A stretch of 43,022 nt of DNA. Origin: Corynebacterium yonathiae. Lineage in GTDB: Bacteria; Actinomycetota; Actinomycetes; Mycobacteriales; Mycobacteriaceae. How positions within the stretch are numbered: the first letter of the stretch is position 1; each line of letters opens with the position of its first letter. A program made the position numbers and the translations under genes. Location: NCBI RefSeq assembly GCF_022288805.1, contig NZ_JAKOPM010000018.1, forward strand, positions 1 to 43,022, in the 5' to 3' direction. A model generated the notes under the pieces. The model saw only the letters and a program-made list of their open reading frames with translations. It was not told where the DNA came from and ran no database searches. Below, in pieces: positions 17,853-26,260 of the stretch.

Positions 17853-17871
17853 AGCTAGCGCGGCGCGCCTT

Positions 17872-19617
17872 TTAGAAGTCCTGCGGGCGCGGGATATTGC
17901 GCAGGTTGGACTTGGCCATGGTGATCATCTGGCCAACGCCGCCGTCCAGAACGGTACGGGTAGCCGCCTTAGAGAAGCCCATGAGCTGCTCGATGGTCAG
18001 CGTCGGCGGCAGGGAAAGAGCGTTGGGGTCAGTAACGACGTCGATAAGAGCCGGGCCGTTATAAGCCAGCGCCTTCTTAATCTGCTCCGGAGCTTCCTTA
18101 GGATCCTCGATGCGGAAGTGCTTGATGCCGGAAGCCTCTGCAATCTTGGCAAAGTTGACGGACTCATGGTCAGTCTCATGCTCTGGCAGCCCCTGCACCA
18201 GCATCTCCAGCTTCACCATGCCCAGAGAAGAGTTATTGAACACAAACATCTTGATAGGCAGGTTGTGCAGCTTCACGGTAAGCAGCTCACCCATCAGCAT
18301 GGATAGTCCGCCATCACCGGAGAAGGTGATGACCTGGCGCCCCGGGTTAGCAGCCTGTGCGCCCAGTGCCTGCGGCAGGGCATTAGCCATGGTGCCGTGG
18401 CGGAAGGAACCGATCTGCTCACGCTTGCCGTTGGCGGTGATGTAGCGAGCGCCCCACACGTTGCACATACCGGTATCGACAGTGAAGATGGCGTCCTCAT
18501 CGGCGTTCTTGTCAATGAGGTCAGCAACGTACTCTGGGTGGATCGGGGTGTGCTTGTCCACGTTGGAGGTATAAGCCTCAACGACGTGCTCCAGCTTGCC
18601 GTAGTGCTTCTTGAGCATCTTATCCAAGAAGGAGCGGTCCTTCTTCTCATCCACGTGCGGCAGGATGTTCTCGATGGTAGCGGCTACGTCGCCGGTAACC
18701 GGATAAGAAATCTTGGTGCGGCGGCCGATGTGGGAGCCGTTGATATCCACCTGTGCCACGTTGGCGTCCGGCAGGAAGTCGTTATATGGGAAATCGGTAC
18801 CCAGCAGGATGAGCAAGTCAGCCTCGTGGGTGGCCTCGTGTGCTGCGCCGTAGCCCAGCAGGCCGTTCATGCCCACATCGAATGGGTTCTCGTACTGGAT
18901 GTACATCTTGCCACCCAGGGCGTGGCCGATAGGAGCCTTAATCTTCTCCGCCAGCTTCAGCACCTGCTCGCGGGCGTCCTTAACGCCGACACCAACGAAA
19001 AGGGTAACGGACTTGGCCTCGTTGATGGCCTCGGTCAGGGCAGCGGCCTCGGCTGGGTCCGGGAAGACAACCGGGCGGCCGGTAGAGATCTTGGACTCGA
19101 CAAAGGAGTCATCGTCCGCCTCCTGCATGGAGACATCACCCGGGATGACCAGAACGGATACACCATTGCCTGCCATGGTGGACTGGATGGCGTGGTGCAA
19201 GACAACGCCACCCTGCTCTGCGGAGTTGACCATCTCGCAGTAGCCAGAGCACTCCTGGAAGATTGCCTCTGGGTGGGTCTCCTGGAAGAACTTGGAGCCG
19301 ATCTGACGGGAAGGAATGTGGGAAGCTAGTGCCAGAACCTTGGCGCCATTGCGGTGGGCGTCGTACAGGCCCTGGATCAGGTGGGTATTGCCCGGTCCGC
19401 AGGATGCAGCACATACAGCCAGCTTGCCGGTGGTAAGAGAGTCCGCCTCGGCAGCGAAGGCTGCTGCTTCCTCGTTACGGACGTGAATCCACTCGATGGA
19501 AGAGCGACGAACTGCATCCACAATCGGATTCAGGGAGTCGCCGACGAGACCATAAATGCGCTCGACACCCTGCTTTTCCAGGGTGTCAACTAGCTGTTCT
19601 GCATAGTTACGTGCCAT
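17872..19617 (-). CDS. pqo: Pyruvate:quinone oxidoreductase (pyruvate oxidase, PoxB type)
   Basis: A 581-aa ThDP- and FAD-dependent peripheral membrane enzyme converting pyruvate to acetate and CO2 with electron transfer to menaquinone. The N-terminal pyrimidine-binding domain contains IYGLVGDSLNP near residue 19 and the ThDP-activating Glu in HVRNEEAAAFAAEAD near 50. The central domain is FAD-binding. The C-terminal domain has the ThDP motif GDGGLSMLMGELLTV...NNSSLG (about 434-462). The last residues (SNLRNIPRPQDF) correspond to the lipid-binding tail of PoxB enzymes. AAGGA lies about 8 bases before the ATG. Gene order pqo-phoR-phoS matches C. glutamicum. Acetolactate synthase is the closest alternative but lacks this tail. 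Confidence 0.94.
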   Translation of the reverse strand: MARNYAEQLVDTLEKQGVERIYGLVGDSLNPIVDAVRRSSIEWIHVRNEEAAAFAAEADSLTTGKLAVCAASCGPGNTHLIQGLYDAHRNGAKVLALASHIPSRQIGSKFFQETHPEAIFQECSGYCEMVNSAEQGGVVLHHAIQSTMAGNGVSVLVIPGDVSMQEADDDSFVESKISTGRPVVFPDPAEAAALTEAINEAKSVTLFVGVGVKDAREQVLKLAEKIKAPIGHALGGKMYIQYENPFDVGMNGLLGYGAAHEATHEADLLILLGTDFPYNDFLPDANVAQVDINGSHIGRRTKISYPVTGDVAATIENILPHVDEKKDRSFLDKMLKKHYGKLEHVVEAYTSNVDKHTPIHPEYVADLIDKNADEDAIFTVDTGMCNVWGARYITANGKREQIGSFRHGTMANALPQALGAQAANPGRQVITFSGDGGLSMLMGELLTVKLHNLPIKMFVFNNSSLGMVKLEMLVQGLPEHETDHESVNFAKIAEASGIKHFRIEDPKEAPEQIKKALAYNGPALIDVVTDPNALSLPPTLTIEQLMGFSKAATRTVLDGGVGQMITMAKSNLRNIPRPQDF

Positions 19618-19789
19618 TAAAAATCATCCTTAACTCTTAATTGGTGTTAATACCACTGTGCTACTTACACCGCAGGAAAGTCCACTTATCTCCTATACAC
19701 TCACATAGTGTCCCCAGCTGTGAGGAAGGCAATACTAACCTATATTCGGCTACAAACTGTAACGACCGTTCGGTACTGTTTATTGCGCT
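19618..19789. promoter_or_regulatory. Divergent pqo / MFS promoter region with candidate TetR operator
   Basis: GACCGTTCGGTA at 19764-19775, with complementary ACCG/CGGT arms around TT, resembles operators of exporter-linked TetR repressors and overlaps TACTGT (19774-19779), a possible -10 of the exporter gene 10 bases before its ATG. On the pqo side, GGTGTTAATACC (19643-19654) is a near-palindrome in the presumed 5' leader. Neither site is proven. Confidence 0.4.
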
Positions 19790-21301
19790 ATGAGTATCCA
19801 CCCGCCTCGCGCACAAAGCCCCGCCGCTGCGGCCTCCACGCCTGCACAGCGGTGGTCTTTTTGCGCCGTCATCTCTCTGGGGTTACTCATGGTTGGGCTG
19901 GATAACTCCATCCTCTACACCGCGTTGCCGCAGCTATCGCAGCAATTGCATACCACCGATACCCAGCAATTATGGATAATTAACGCCTATGCGCTGGTAC
20001 TCTCCGGGCTCCTTCTTGGTGCCGGCACGCTAGGTGATCGCACCGGCCATCGGCGGATGTTCCTCATCGGTCTGGCCATTTTTGGCGGCGCCTCCCTACT
20101 CGCCGCCTACTCTCCCAGCGCCTGGACGCTGGTCTTAAGCCGGGCTTTCCTAGGCTGCGGCGCCGCCATCATGATGCCATCAAGCCTTGCGCTTATCCGC
20201 CTTACCTTTCCCGATGAGGTAGAACGCAACACGGCCATTGGCATCTGGGGTTCTGTCGCCGTCATCGGCGCGGCGGCCGGCCCCACCGTGGGCGGCTTCT
20301 TTTTGGAGCACTTTTGGTGGGGCTCGGTCTTTCTACTCAACGCCCCCGTGGTCGCCGTTGCCCTCGCGTTGACCTTCCTCCTAGCTCCGCCAAACGCCCC
20401 GAACCCCCATAAACACTGGGACTTTCCGTCGTCCCTCTATTCCCTTATCACTCTTACCAGCCTGGTATTGGCCATTAAATCCCTGTCACACGCGTGGCCG
20501 GTGAGCGTCGCTGCCGCCGCCGTATTCATCTGCGGCGCACTCGCCTTCGCCCTTCGCCAGACCCGCTTATCAGATCCCCTCCTGACCTTCGATATCTTTG
20601 GCTCCCGCATCTTCAGCGGCGGTGCCTTAGCAGCCAGCGGCGCTATGTTTGGCCTATCCGGCCTAGAGCTACTTAGCACCCAAAAGCTGCAGCTTGTCGA
20701 CGCCCTCTCACCCCTCCAGGCCGGCCTCATCATCTCCGCCATGGCGCTATCGGCCATCCCTACCTCTATCCTGGGCGGTGCCACGTTGCATCGGCTGGGA
20801 TTCCTCCCGCTCATAAGCGGCGGATTTCTACTTATGGCCACCGGCATGGCCCTGCTGGTAGCAACCCGGGGCGGAGCGCTTGCCCTACTCATTGTCGCCC
20901 TCGTCCTTACCGGACTAGGCGCGGGCCTTGCCATGTCTGTATCCTCAACCGCCATCATCAATGCCGCTCCCCTCCACCGCACCGGCATGGCTGCCGGCGT
21001 AGAGGCGGTCTCCTATGAATTTGGCACCCTGATCTCCATTGCCCTGACCGGCACCCTCGTGCCCTTACTCATGGCCCGCGAACTGCCGCCTCACCTTGCG
21101 GAACTGGGAACCGACGCGCTGCATCACTCCGCTTCCCACACGGCAGCCGCCAGCGCCTACAATTCCGGTTATCTTGTCACCATTGGCGGCCTAGCTTGCT
21201 TTGCCTTGTTCCTTGCCGCGATAACCGCTTGGTGCTTCCGTGATAACCCCAAATCAGGAGATCCTCATGCCGCGACCAAACAAAAAGACCGCAGCTCTTG
21301 A
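19790..21301 (+). CDS. MFS drug/solute exporter, DHA2-like
   Basis: A 503-aa polytopic membrane protein with about 14 predicted hydrophobic segments, consistent with the 14-helix drug:H+ antiporter group. Visible motifs: LMVGLDNSILYTALPQLSQQ in helix 1 (the D1-type motif), GDRTGHRRMF (motif A, near residue 82) and the antiporter motif C region GAAAGPTVGGFF near 160. The substrate is unknown. The start has no Shine-Dalgarno sequence; a TACTGT hexamer 10 bases upstream suggests a very short leader. The TetR gene downstream begins inside its last 35 bases, and a TetR-like operator lies in its promoter, so a self-contained repressor-exporter unit is likely. Confidence 0.88.
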   Translation: MSIHPPRAQSPAAAASTPAQRWSFCAVISLGLLMVGLDNSILYTALPQLSQQLHTTDTQQLWIINAYALVLSGLLLGAGTLGDRTGHRRMFLIGLAIFGGASLLAAYSPSAWTLVLSRAFLGCGAAIMMPSSLALIRLTFPDEVERNTAIGIWGSVAVIGAAAGPTVGGFFLEHFWWGSVFLLNAPVVAVALALTFLLAPPNAPNPHKHWDFPSSLYSLITLTSLVLAIKSLSHAWPVSVAAAAVFICGALAFALRQTRLSDPLLTFDIFGSRIFSGGALAASGAMFGLSGLELLSTQKLQLVDALSPLQAGLIISAMALSAIPTSILGGATLHRLGFLPLISGGFLLMATGMALLVATRGGALALLIVALVLTGLGAGLAMSVSSTAIINAAPLHRTGMAAGVEAVSYEFGTLISIALTGTLVPLLMARELPPHLAELGTDALHHSASHTAAASAYNSGYLVTIGGLACFALFLAAITAWCFRDNPKSGDPHAATKQKDRSS

Positions 21302-21821
21302 AGCTGCGCTCGATATCATCGCTGCCGAGGATGTCTCTGCCCTCACCTACGACGCCTTGGCGCAAGCTACTGGGATGTCCAAGTCCGGGCTCATCTACCA
21401 CTTTCCTACCCGCCACGACCTGCTAGTAGATTGTCACCGCTTTTGTGCTGAGCGCTGGGAAGACGAGCTCGAGCGCCTCGCTGGCGGCCGCCCAGCCAGC
21501 GAACTTAGCTGGGCCGAGCGCTCCCGCGCCTTGGTGCTATCCATGGGCAAAAACGACCCGCTCATTCAGCTCTTGATGTGCGTGCATTCCCAGACCCACC
21601 CAGATTTTTCTGCCCAATGGGCCGATGTGGATGCACGGTGGATGGTGGATCCTTCCGCAGCCTCGACGGACGAGGATAACCTGCTCATCATGCTGCTTAG
21701 CACGGGGCTGTGGGTGCACGATCACCTCAACCAGCGCAAGCTCTCCCCCGCCAATCGCCAGCGCATGGTTGACCGGCTTTTTGGGCTTATCGACGCCCCC
21801 TCAAAACACACCGAAGGCTAG
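21267..21821 (+). CDS. TetR-family transcriptional regulator
   Basis: A 184-aa TetR repressor. The N-terminal helix-turn-helix spans about residues 20-55 (LTYDALAQATGMSKSGLIYH followed by FPTRHDLLVD). The C-terminal ligand domain is divergent. The ATG at 21267 has an AGGAG 6 bases upstream and overlaps the exporter reading frame by 35 bases, so the two are co-transcribed and probably translationally coupled. It most likely controls the exporter gene through the GACCGTTCGGTA site at 19764. The ligand cannot be told from sequence. Confidence 0.9.
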   Translation: MPRPNKKTAALEAALDIIAAEDVSALTYDALAQATGMSKSGLIYHFPTRHDLLVDCHRFCAERWEDELERLAGGRPASELSWAERSRALVLSMGKNDPLIQLLMCVHSQTHPDFSAQWADVDARWMVDPSAASTDEDNLLIMLLSTGLWVHDHLNQRKLSPANRQRMVDRLFGLIDAPSKHTEG

Positions 21822-21848
21822 GCCCCTCTAGGACCCAGCCTCCTTTTG

Positions 21849-21921
21849 AGCTGGAGACGAGACTTGAACTCGCAACCTACGCATTACAAGTGCGTTGCGC
21901 TACCAATTGCGCCACTCCAGC
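21849..21921 (-). tRNA. tRNA-Thr (anticodon TGT)
   Basis: A 73-base cloverleaf on the minus strand: acceptor GCTGGAG/CTCCAGC, D-arm GCGC...GCGC, anticodon stem ACGCA/TGCGT around loop CTTGTAA (anticodon complement at 21886-21888), and a T-arm GCGAG/CTCGT with loop TTCAAGT. The discriminator is T and CCA is not encoded. It reads threonine ACA codons and wobble partners. Confidence 0.96.
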
Positions 21922-21924
21922 AGC

Positions 21925-21940
21925 GCGGGAGTAATCCCGC
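21925..21940. other. Short GC hairpin beside tRNA-Thr
   Basis: GCGGGA (21925-21930) and TCCCGC (21935-21940) flank GTAA, just upstream of the tRNA 5' end. The rest of 21941-22059, up to the thrE ribosome site, shows no recognisable element. The role may be precursor processing or none. Confidence 0.35.
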
Positions 21941-22072
21941 TCGTTGCATAGTACCCGAGCACTAGCACCAAAGGGAAAGTCGGTCCCCCATCTATGCATC
22001 GGGAGGGTTCAGGGGCTAAAGTTCAGGCAGAATCTATCCCACTTTCCCAGCGCTTTTTCGAGGGTTATTTCC

Positions 22073-23809
22073 GTGTCATTTTTGTCCGCTATGCGGGAGC
22101 GCCTGCGCGCCTCCTCGGGCCAAGTAGCCATCATCGACGCGGCTAAAGCCGCACCACCGCCATCCCCACTCGCTCCGGTCAATCTCCATGATGCCGCCCA
22201 AGTCACCGGTGTCATGGAAATCGCCGCTCGCATTGGAGAAATCCTCATCGGCGCCGGTACAGCCAACTCGGATGCCCGCGCCCAGGTGCACCTGGCGGCC
22301 TCTTCCTATGGCCTGCACTACTGCCACGTGGATATCTTGATGAATACCATCACCATCCACACCACCATTGGCACCGGCGAACAGCGCCAAAACCTGCACG
22401 TCTTCCGTGTGGTGCCGAGCATTGGCGTGGATTTTTCCAAACTCGCGGCCGTCGATAAGCTCATTCGCTCTATCCACTCCGGCCAGATGCCGCCGGCCAT
22501 GGCCGAGCAGCGCTTGGATGAGATTGACCGCATGCCCGCGCCTTATAAGCCGTCCACGGTTATGCTCGGCTGGGGCGCGATGGGTGGCCTGATTTCCATG
22601 ATGCTCGGCGGCGATCTGCTCGTCGGCGTGGTGGCGTTTGTGGTCTCCGCCTTCATCATGGGCTTAAACGCCTGGTTGGCCAATTTTCGCCTGCCGCCCT
22701 TCTATCAGAATGTGGTCGGCGGCTTCTTTGCGGTCTTCCCGGCTGCCATTTTGTATAACGTGGCGGCCTCATTCGGCATTAATTTCTCGCCAGCACAGAT
22801 CATCGCCTCCGGTATCATCGTACTGGTGGCAGGGCTGACTTTGGTGCAGTCGCTTGTCGACGGCATCACGCGCGCCCCCGTAACCTCCTCCGCCCGCTTC
22901 TTTGAAGCACTGCTATCTACCGGCGCCATTATCGCCGGCGTGGGCGTGGGCATTCAGATGGCCGATTCGCTGGGCTTTGACCTGCCTCCGCTGGCTACAC
23001 TGGCCCCACCGGTCTACCACCAGATTCCGCTGCTGGTGCTTCTCGGCGGCACCGGCTCCGCTGCCTTTGCGCTGGCCTGTGGCGCAGCCTGGATTGAAGT
23101 CACCATGTCGGGGCTAACAGCCGCGGCCGGCATGATTTTCTATTACTTTGTGGTGGTTCCCTTCGGCGTTGGCCCAGTGATTGCCTCGGGTCTGTCTGCC
23201 GTCGTCGTCGGCCTGGCCGGCGGCTTGATGTCGCGCCGCTGGGGCATCCCGCCGCTTATCACCATGATCGTGGGCTATACGCCGATGCTGCCAGGCCTCA
23301 TGCTCTACCGCGGCATGTACGCCTCGCTTAATGAGCAGATGATTACCGGCTTTACCAATATGGCGATGGCACTGGCCATTTCCGGCGCGCTGGCGGCCGG
23401 AGTAGTGCTAGGCGAGCGCGTGGCCCGCCGCCTGCGCCGCCCGCAGTATTTCCGCCCCTACTCCGCTTTCAAGCGCATCGGCCGCTTCTCCTTCCACAAG
23501 GCCACGCACTTGGCCCGCAAGGCCCCGCGAATCCCGCGCGTGCCGATGTCCCCGTTTGCCCCGCGCGTTAACCGTCCAGAGCTGCCGCCCAAGCTGGGGC
23601 CGAAGCCGCCGCAGCAACACCCGCGACACGCAGCCCAAAGCCATGCGCCGCATACCCGCCCGGCCGAAGACCTATGGCCAGCGGGTTCCCAGTGGCCGGC
23701 GCAGCCGCAGCAGCGGGAGACAACCACCTATACCGTGCCGGGCACCGAATCATTCCAAGCCCAGAAACCGGAGCAGCCGGGGCCCGAATCCGGACCCGAA
23801 CGGTCTTAA
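22073..23809 (+). CDS. thrE: Threonine/serine exporter ThrE
   Basis: A 578-aa inner-membrane exporter of L-threonine and L-serine driven by the proton gradient. The segment IDAAKAAPPPSPLAPVN near residue 20 and the downstream amphipathic domain match C. glutamicum ThrE closely, and about ten membrane helices follow from about residue 160 (QNVVGGFFAVFPAAI, IIVLVAGLTLVQSLVDGITR). The GTG at 22073 is chosen because GAGGG lies 8 bases upstream; an ATG six codons later is the alternative. After the last helix and the ARRLRRPQYF motif there is a Pro/Gln/His-rich tail of about 110 residues, longer than in C. glutamicum as I remember it. It stands as a single gene before the histone-like gene. Confidence 0.93.
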   Translation: MSFLSAMRERLRASSGQVAIIDAAKAAPPPSPLAPVNLHDAAQVTGVMEIAARIGEILIGAGTANSDARAQVHLAASSYGLHYCHVDILMNTITIHTTIGTGEQRQNLHVFRVVPSIGVDFSKLAAVDKLIRSIHSGQMPPAMAEQRLDEIDRMPAPYKPSTVMLGWGAMGGLISMMLGGDLLVGVVAFVVSAFIMGLNAWLANFRLPPFYQNVVGGFFAVFPAAILYNVAASFGINFSPAQIIASGIIVLVAGLTLVQSLVDGITRAPVTSSARFFEALLSTGAIIAGVGVGIQMADSLGFDLPPLATLAPPVYHQIPLLVLLGGTGSAAFALACGAAWIEVTMSGLTAAAGMIFYYFVVVPFGVGPVIASGLSAVVVGLAGGLMSRRWGIPPLITMIVGYTPMLPGLMLYRGMYASLNEQMITGFTNMAMALAISGALAAGVVLGERVARRLRRPQYFRPYSAFKRIGRFSFHKATHLARKAPRIPRVPMSPFAPRVNRPELPPKLGPKPPQQHPRHAAQSHAPHTRPAEDLWPAGSQWPAQPQQRETTTYTVPGTESFQAQKPEQPGPESGPERS

Positions 23810-23895
23810 ACGCCGCCGGTAGCGTACAATATTTGCTCTGATAGCTTTTCTTGCAAGCGCTTAAGTAGTTTCCACAACGTTCAGGAGGACACGTC

Positions 23896-24267
23896 GTGCC
23901 ACCCAAGGTCCAAGACACCCACCCACAGGCTGACCAGAATCACGCCCTTGAGGAGGAGACCTCCCGCGCAGCCCGCCGCATCGTGGCCACTTATGCGCAG
24001 GACTTCCTCGACGGCGTGACCCTGATGTCCATGCTGGGCGTGGAGCCAAAGGGCCTGGTGCACAAGAAGGTCCTGGCAGAACAGGCCGACGCCGCTCCGA
24101 AGAAGTCGACCAAGAAATCCAGCAAGAAGTCCACGAAGAAGTCGACTAAAAAGTCCACCAAGAAATCGACGAAGAAGTCGACCAAGAAGGCTACAAAGAA
24201 GGCCACCAAAAAGGCGACGAAGAAAGCCTCCAAGAAGGCAACGAAGAAGTCCGCTAAGAAGTCCTAA
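23896..24267 (+). CDS. Histone H1-like lysine-repeat protein
   Basis: A 123-aa basic protein. Residues 1-68 form a compact, partly acidic domain (EEETSRAARRIVATYAQDFL). Residues 69-123 are 13.75 copies of a four-residue repeat: KKST, KKSS, KKST five times, KKAT three times, KKAS, KKAT, KKSA and KKS. Such tails bind DNA non-specifically, as in histone H1 and the C-terminus of mycobacterial HupB, so a nucleoid-associated role is likely but inferred. The start is GTG with AGGAGG 7 bases upstream, a very strong ribosome site. The gene ends 14 bases before otsA. The same position in C. glutamicum holds a small uncharacterised protein, as I recall. A ribosomal or RNA-binding role is the alternative. 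Confidence 0.85.
   Translation: MPPKVQDTHPQADQNHALEEETSRAARRIVATYAQDFLDGVTLMSMLGVEPKGLVHKKVLAEQADAAPKKSTKKSSKKSTKKSTKKSTKKSTKKSTKKATKKATKKATKKASKKATKKSAKKS
24100..24264 (+). repeat. 12-bp tandem coding repeat (KKS/AT units)
   Basis: 165 bases of 12-base units on the pattern AAGAAGTCGACC encode the lysine tail. Lys, Ser and Thr codons vary freely between units (AAG/AAA, TCG/TCC, ACC/ACG/ACT), so the protein pattern is conserved better than the DNA. Confidence 0.9.
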
Positions 24268-24269
24268 GT

Positions 24270-24275
24270 TATCCT
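24270..24275 (+). promoter_or_regulatory. -10 hexamer of otsA
   Basis: TATCCT, 6 bases before the otsA ATG, overlapping the downstream edge of the histone-like gene. Confidence 0.45.
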
Positions 24276-24281
24276 TGCACC

Positions 24282-25724
24282 ATGAGTGATCGTGGTAATG
24301 ACTTTGTGGTGGTGGCTAACCGCCTGCCGGTAGATCTGGAAACCCAGCCCGATGGCAGCCATACCTGGACCCCCTCGCCAGGCGGATTGGTCACCGCTTT
24401 GTCTCCAGTCCTCGAGTCCCACCAGGGCTGCTGGGTGGGCTGGCCCGGCGTGACTGACACCGCACCCGAGCCCTTCCGCACCGATGCCGGCGTGCTCCTG
24501 CACCCAGTCAAACTCACCGAGTCCGATTTCGAGGGCTTTTATGAGGGCTTTTCCAATGCCACCCTGTGGCCGCTTTACCACGATCTCATCGTCACCCCTA
24601 CTTATGACCGCGATTGGTGGCACGCCTATCGCGAGGTCAACCTGCGCTTTGCAGATGAGGTAGCCGAGGTCGCCGCCGAGGGCGCCACCGTGTGGGTACA
24701 GGATTACCAGCTACAGCTTTTGCCCGGCATCCTGCGCCAAAAGCGCCCCGATCTCACTATCGGGTTCTTCTTGCATATCCCCTTTCCCTCCGCCGATCTC
24801 TTCCGCCAGCTACCGTGGCGCGAGGAACTCGTGCGCGGGCTGCTCGGCGCGGATCTCATCGGCTTCCACTTAGAAGCTAATGCCCGCAACTTCCTCGAGC
24901 TTGCCCGCCGCCACGGCCTCGACGTGGAAGGCGAGGCCAGCACCCGCGAGGTCACCGCGCAGATTCGCCTGCCGCAAGGACGCACCATCGGTGTGGGGGC
25001 TTTCCCCATCTCTATCGCCGCGAAGGACTTTGCCAGGTTCACTGCGGAGGATGAGCGGGACGTCGCCAAGCTACGCAAAGAGCTGGGCTCACCCCAGCGC
25101 ATAATCCTGGGCGTGGATCGCCTCGATTACACCAAGGGCATCCTGCAGCGGCTGACCGCCTTTGAGGAGCTGCTGGAAACCGGCGCGCTCGATCCAGAGG
25201 AGGTGACGCTGGTGCAGCTGGCTACCCCGTCTCGCGAGCGCCTCGACCATTACAAGGCCACCCGCTCCAAGGTAGAAGAGGCCGTCGGCCGCATCAACGG
25301 GCGCTTTGCCCGCGTGGGCCACCCGGTGGTGCACTACCAGCACCGGGGCGTGGCTAAAAGCCTGCTGCGCTGCTACTACCGCATGGCCGATGTCATGCTA
25401 GTTACCCCCTTCAAGGATGGCATGAACCTAGTGGCCAAGGAGTACGTGGCCTGCCACGACGATGGCACGGGCGCCCTAGTGCTCTCCGAGTTTGCCGGCG
25501 CGGCCGATGAGCTTGACCAGGCCTACTTGTGCAATCCCTTTGATATCGAATCCGTCAAGGCTGCCTTGCTCAATGCGCTCAAGGCTCTTGGCGACGCCCC
25601 CTCGAACATGTCCCAGCGCATGCTCAGCATGCACCAGCAGGTCACCGAGCACGACGTACAACTCTGGTCCCAATCCTTCCTGGACTGCCTGCACGAGACC
25701 GGCGCCGAGGAGGCCGGCGTATGA
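24282..25724 (+). CDS. otsA: Trehalose-6-phosphate synthase OtsA
   Basis: A 480-aa GT20 glycosyltransferase making trehalose-6-phosphate from a nucleotide-glucose and glucose-6-phosphate. The N-terminal motif VVVANRLPV is followed by SPGGLVTAL; the middle has [14 protein letters not shown] and [13 protein letters not shown]. The donor-site Arg/Lys lie in [11 protein letters not shown] (about residue 277) and the ribose/nucleotide contacts in [14 protein letters not shown] (about 374). Trehalose is an osmoprotectant and the precursor of mycolate carriers in corynebacteria. It overlaps the following lipoprotein gene by 4 bases (ATGA), with otsB after that, so the three form one transcription unit even though otsB has its own promoter signal. 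Confidence 0.96.
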   Translation: MSDRGNDFVVVANRLPVDLETQPDGSHTWTPSPGGLVTALSPVLESHQGCWVGWPGVTDTAPEPFRTDAGVLLHPVKLTESDFEGFYEGFSNATLWPLYHDLIVTPTYDRDWWHAYREVNLRFADEVAEVAAEGATVWVQDYQLQLLPGILRQKRPDLTIGFFLHIPFPSADLFRQLPWREELVRGLLGADLIGFHLEANARNFLELARRHGLDVEGEASTREVTAQIRLPQGRTIGVGAFPISIAAKDFARFTAEDERDVAKLRKELGSPQRIILGVDRLDYTKGILQRLTAFEELLETGALDPEEVTLVQLATPSRERLDHYKATRSKVEEAVGRINGRFARVGHPVVHYQHRGVAKSLLRCYYRMADVMLVTPFKDGMNLVAKEYVACHDDGTGALVLSEFAGAADELDQAYLCNPFDIESVKAALLNALKALGDAPSNMSQRMLSMHQQVTEHDVQLWSQSFLDCLHETGAEEAGV

Positions 25725-26242
25725 TGTCTCGCTTCCCCCGCCTGGCTACCGCACCGCTCGCCGCCGCGTGTGCCGCAATGCTGCTGTCTGGCTGCGGCTC
25801 CGACGAGGAGACCCCACAGGCGCCCGGCGATGAGCAGATCCTGGATAAGCAGTGGCAGGTTGTCTCCATCAACACCACCCCAGATGCCGCCTCCACCATT
25901 CCGGAGTCCATTCCACAGGCACCCACGTTGAGCTTTGGTGAATCCACGCTGGTAGGCACCACCGGCTGCACCCAAATGGTGGGCAAGGTGACCTATTCCG
26001 CCGCTGAGAAGCGCCAAAATATCCGCGATGGCAATCGCCTTCACTTTGATGAGGTGGACTATGACGAGATCGCCAAGGATTGCCACGGCGCCTCCGTGTG
26101 GGCCGATAATCTGCTGCGCAACCTCATTTCCGCGGACCGCGATTTCCACTACACGGTCAATAGCAATAACCAGCTGGTCTTGGAGCTGGTCACAGATGAG
26201 GTAGACTCGCCGTCTATCAAGTTGGTTTCTCTGGGCGGTTAA
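25721..26242 (+). CDS. Lipoprotein, META-domain-like, between otsA and otsB
   Basis: A 173-aa predicted lipoprotein. The signal peptide ends in a lipobox, MLLSGC, with the lipidated Cys at residue 25. The mature part starts with an acidic linker (GSDEETPQAPGDEQ) and continues with LDKQWQVVSINTTPD, TLSFGESTLVGTTGCTQMVG and a C-terminal strand pair. This pattern (W..V..., then a G.TGC.....) resembles META/DUF306 domains of HslJ-like surface proteins. A Cys pair (near residues 85 and 121) may form a disulfide. The ATG overlaps the otsA stop (ATGA), so it is coupled to otsA. A role in trehalose or mycolate handling at the envelope would fit the context but is only a guess. Confidence 0.8.
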   Translation: MMSRFPRLATAPLAAACAAMLLSGCGSDEETPQAPGDEQILDKQWQVVSINTTPDAASTIPESIPQAPTLSFGESTLVGTTGCTQMVGKVTYSAAEKRQNIRDGNRLHFDEVDYDEIAKDCHGASVWADNLLRNLISADRDFHYTVNSNNQLVLELVTDEVDSPSIKLVSLGG

Positions 26243-26247
26243 TTACG

Positions 26248-26253
26248 TAGGCT
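26248..26253 (+). promoter_or_regulatory. -10 hexamer of otsB
   Basis: TAGGCT, 7 bases before the otsB ATG at 26261, in the 18-bp gap after the lipoprotein gene. It suggests otsB can also be transcribed separately from otsA. Confidence 0.5.
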
Positions 26254-26260
26254 GGACGCC

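Noticed and set aside
23991..24233. Hydrophobic minus-strand frame opposite the lysine repeat
   Set aside because: The repetitive Phe/Val/Asp pattern is simply the complement of the KKST repeat.
24100..24264. Possible CRISPR-like array
   Set aside because: The 12-base units are contiguous, without spacers, and encode the lysine tail.
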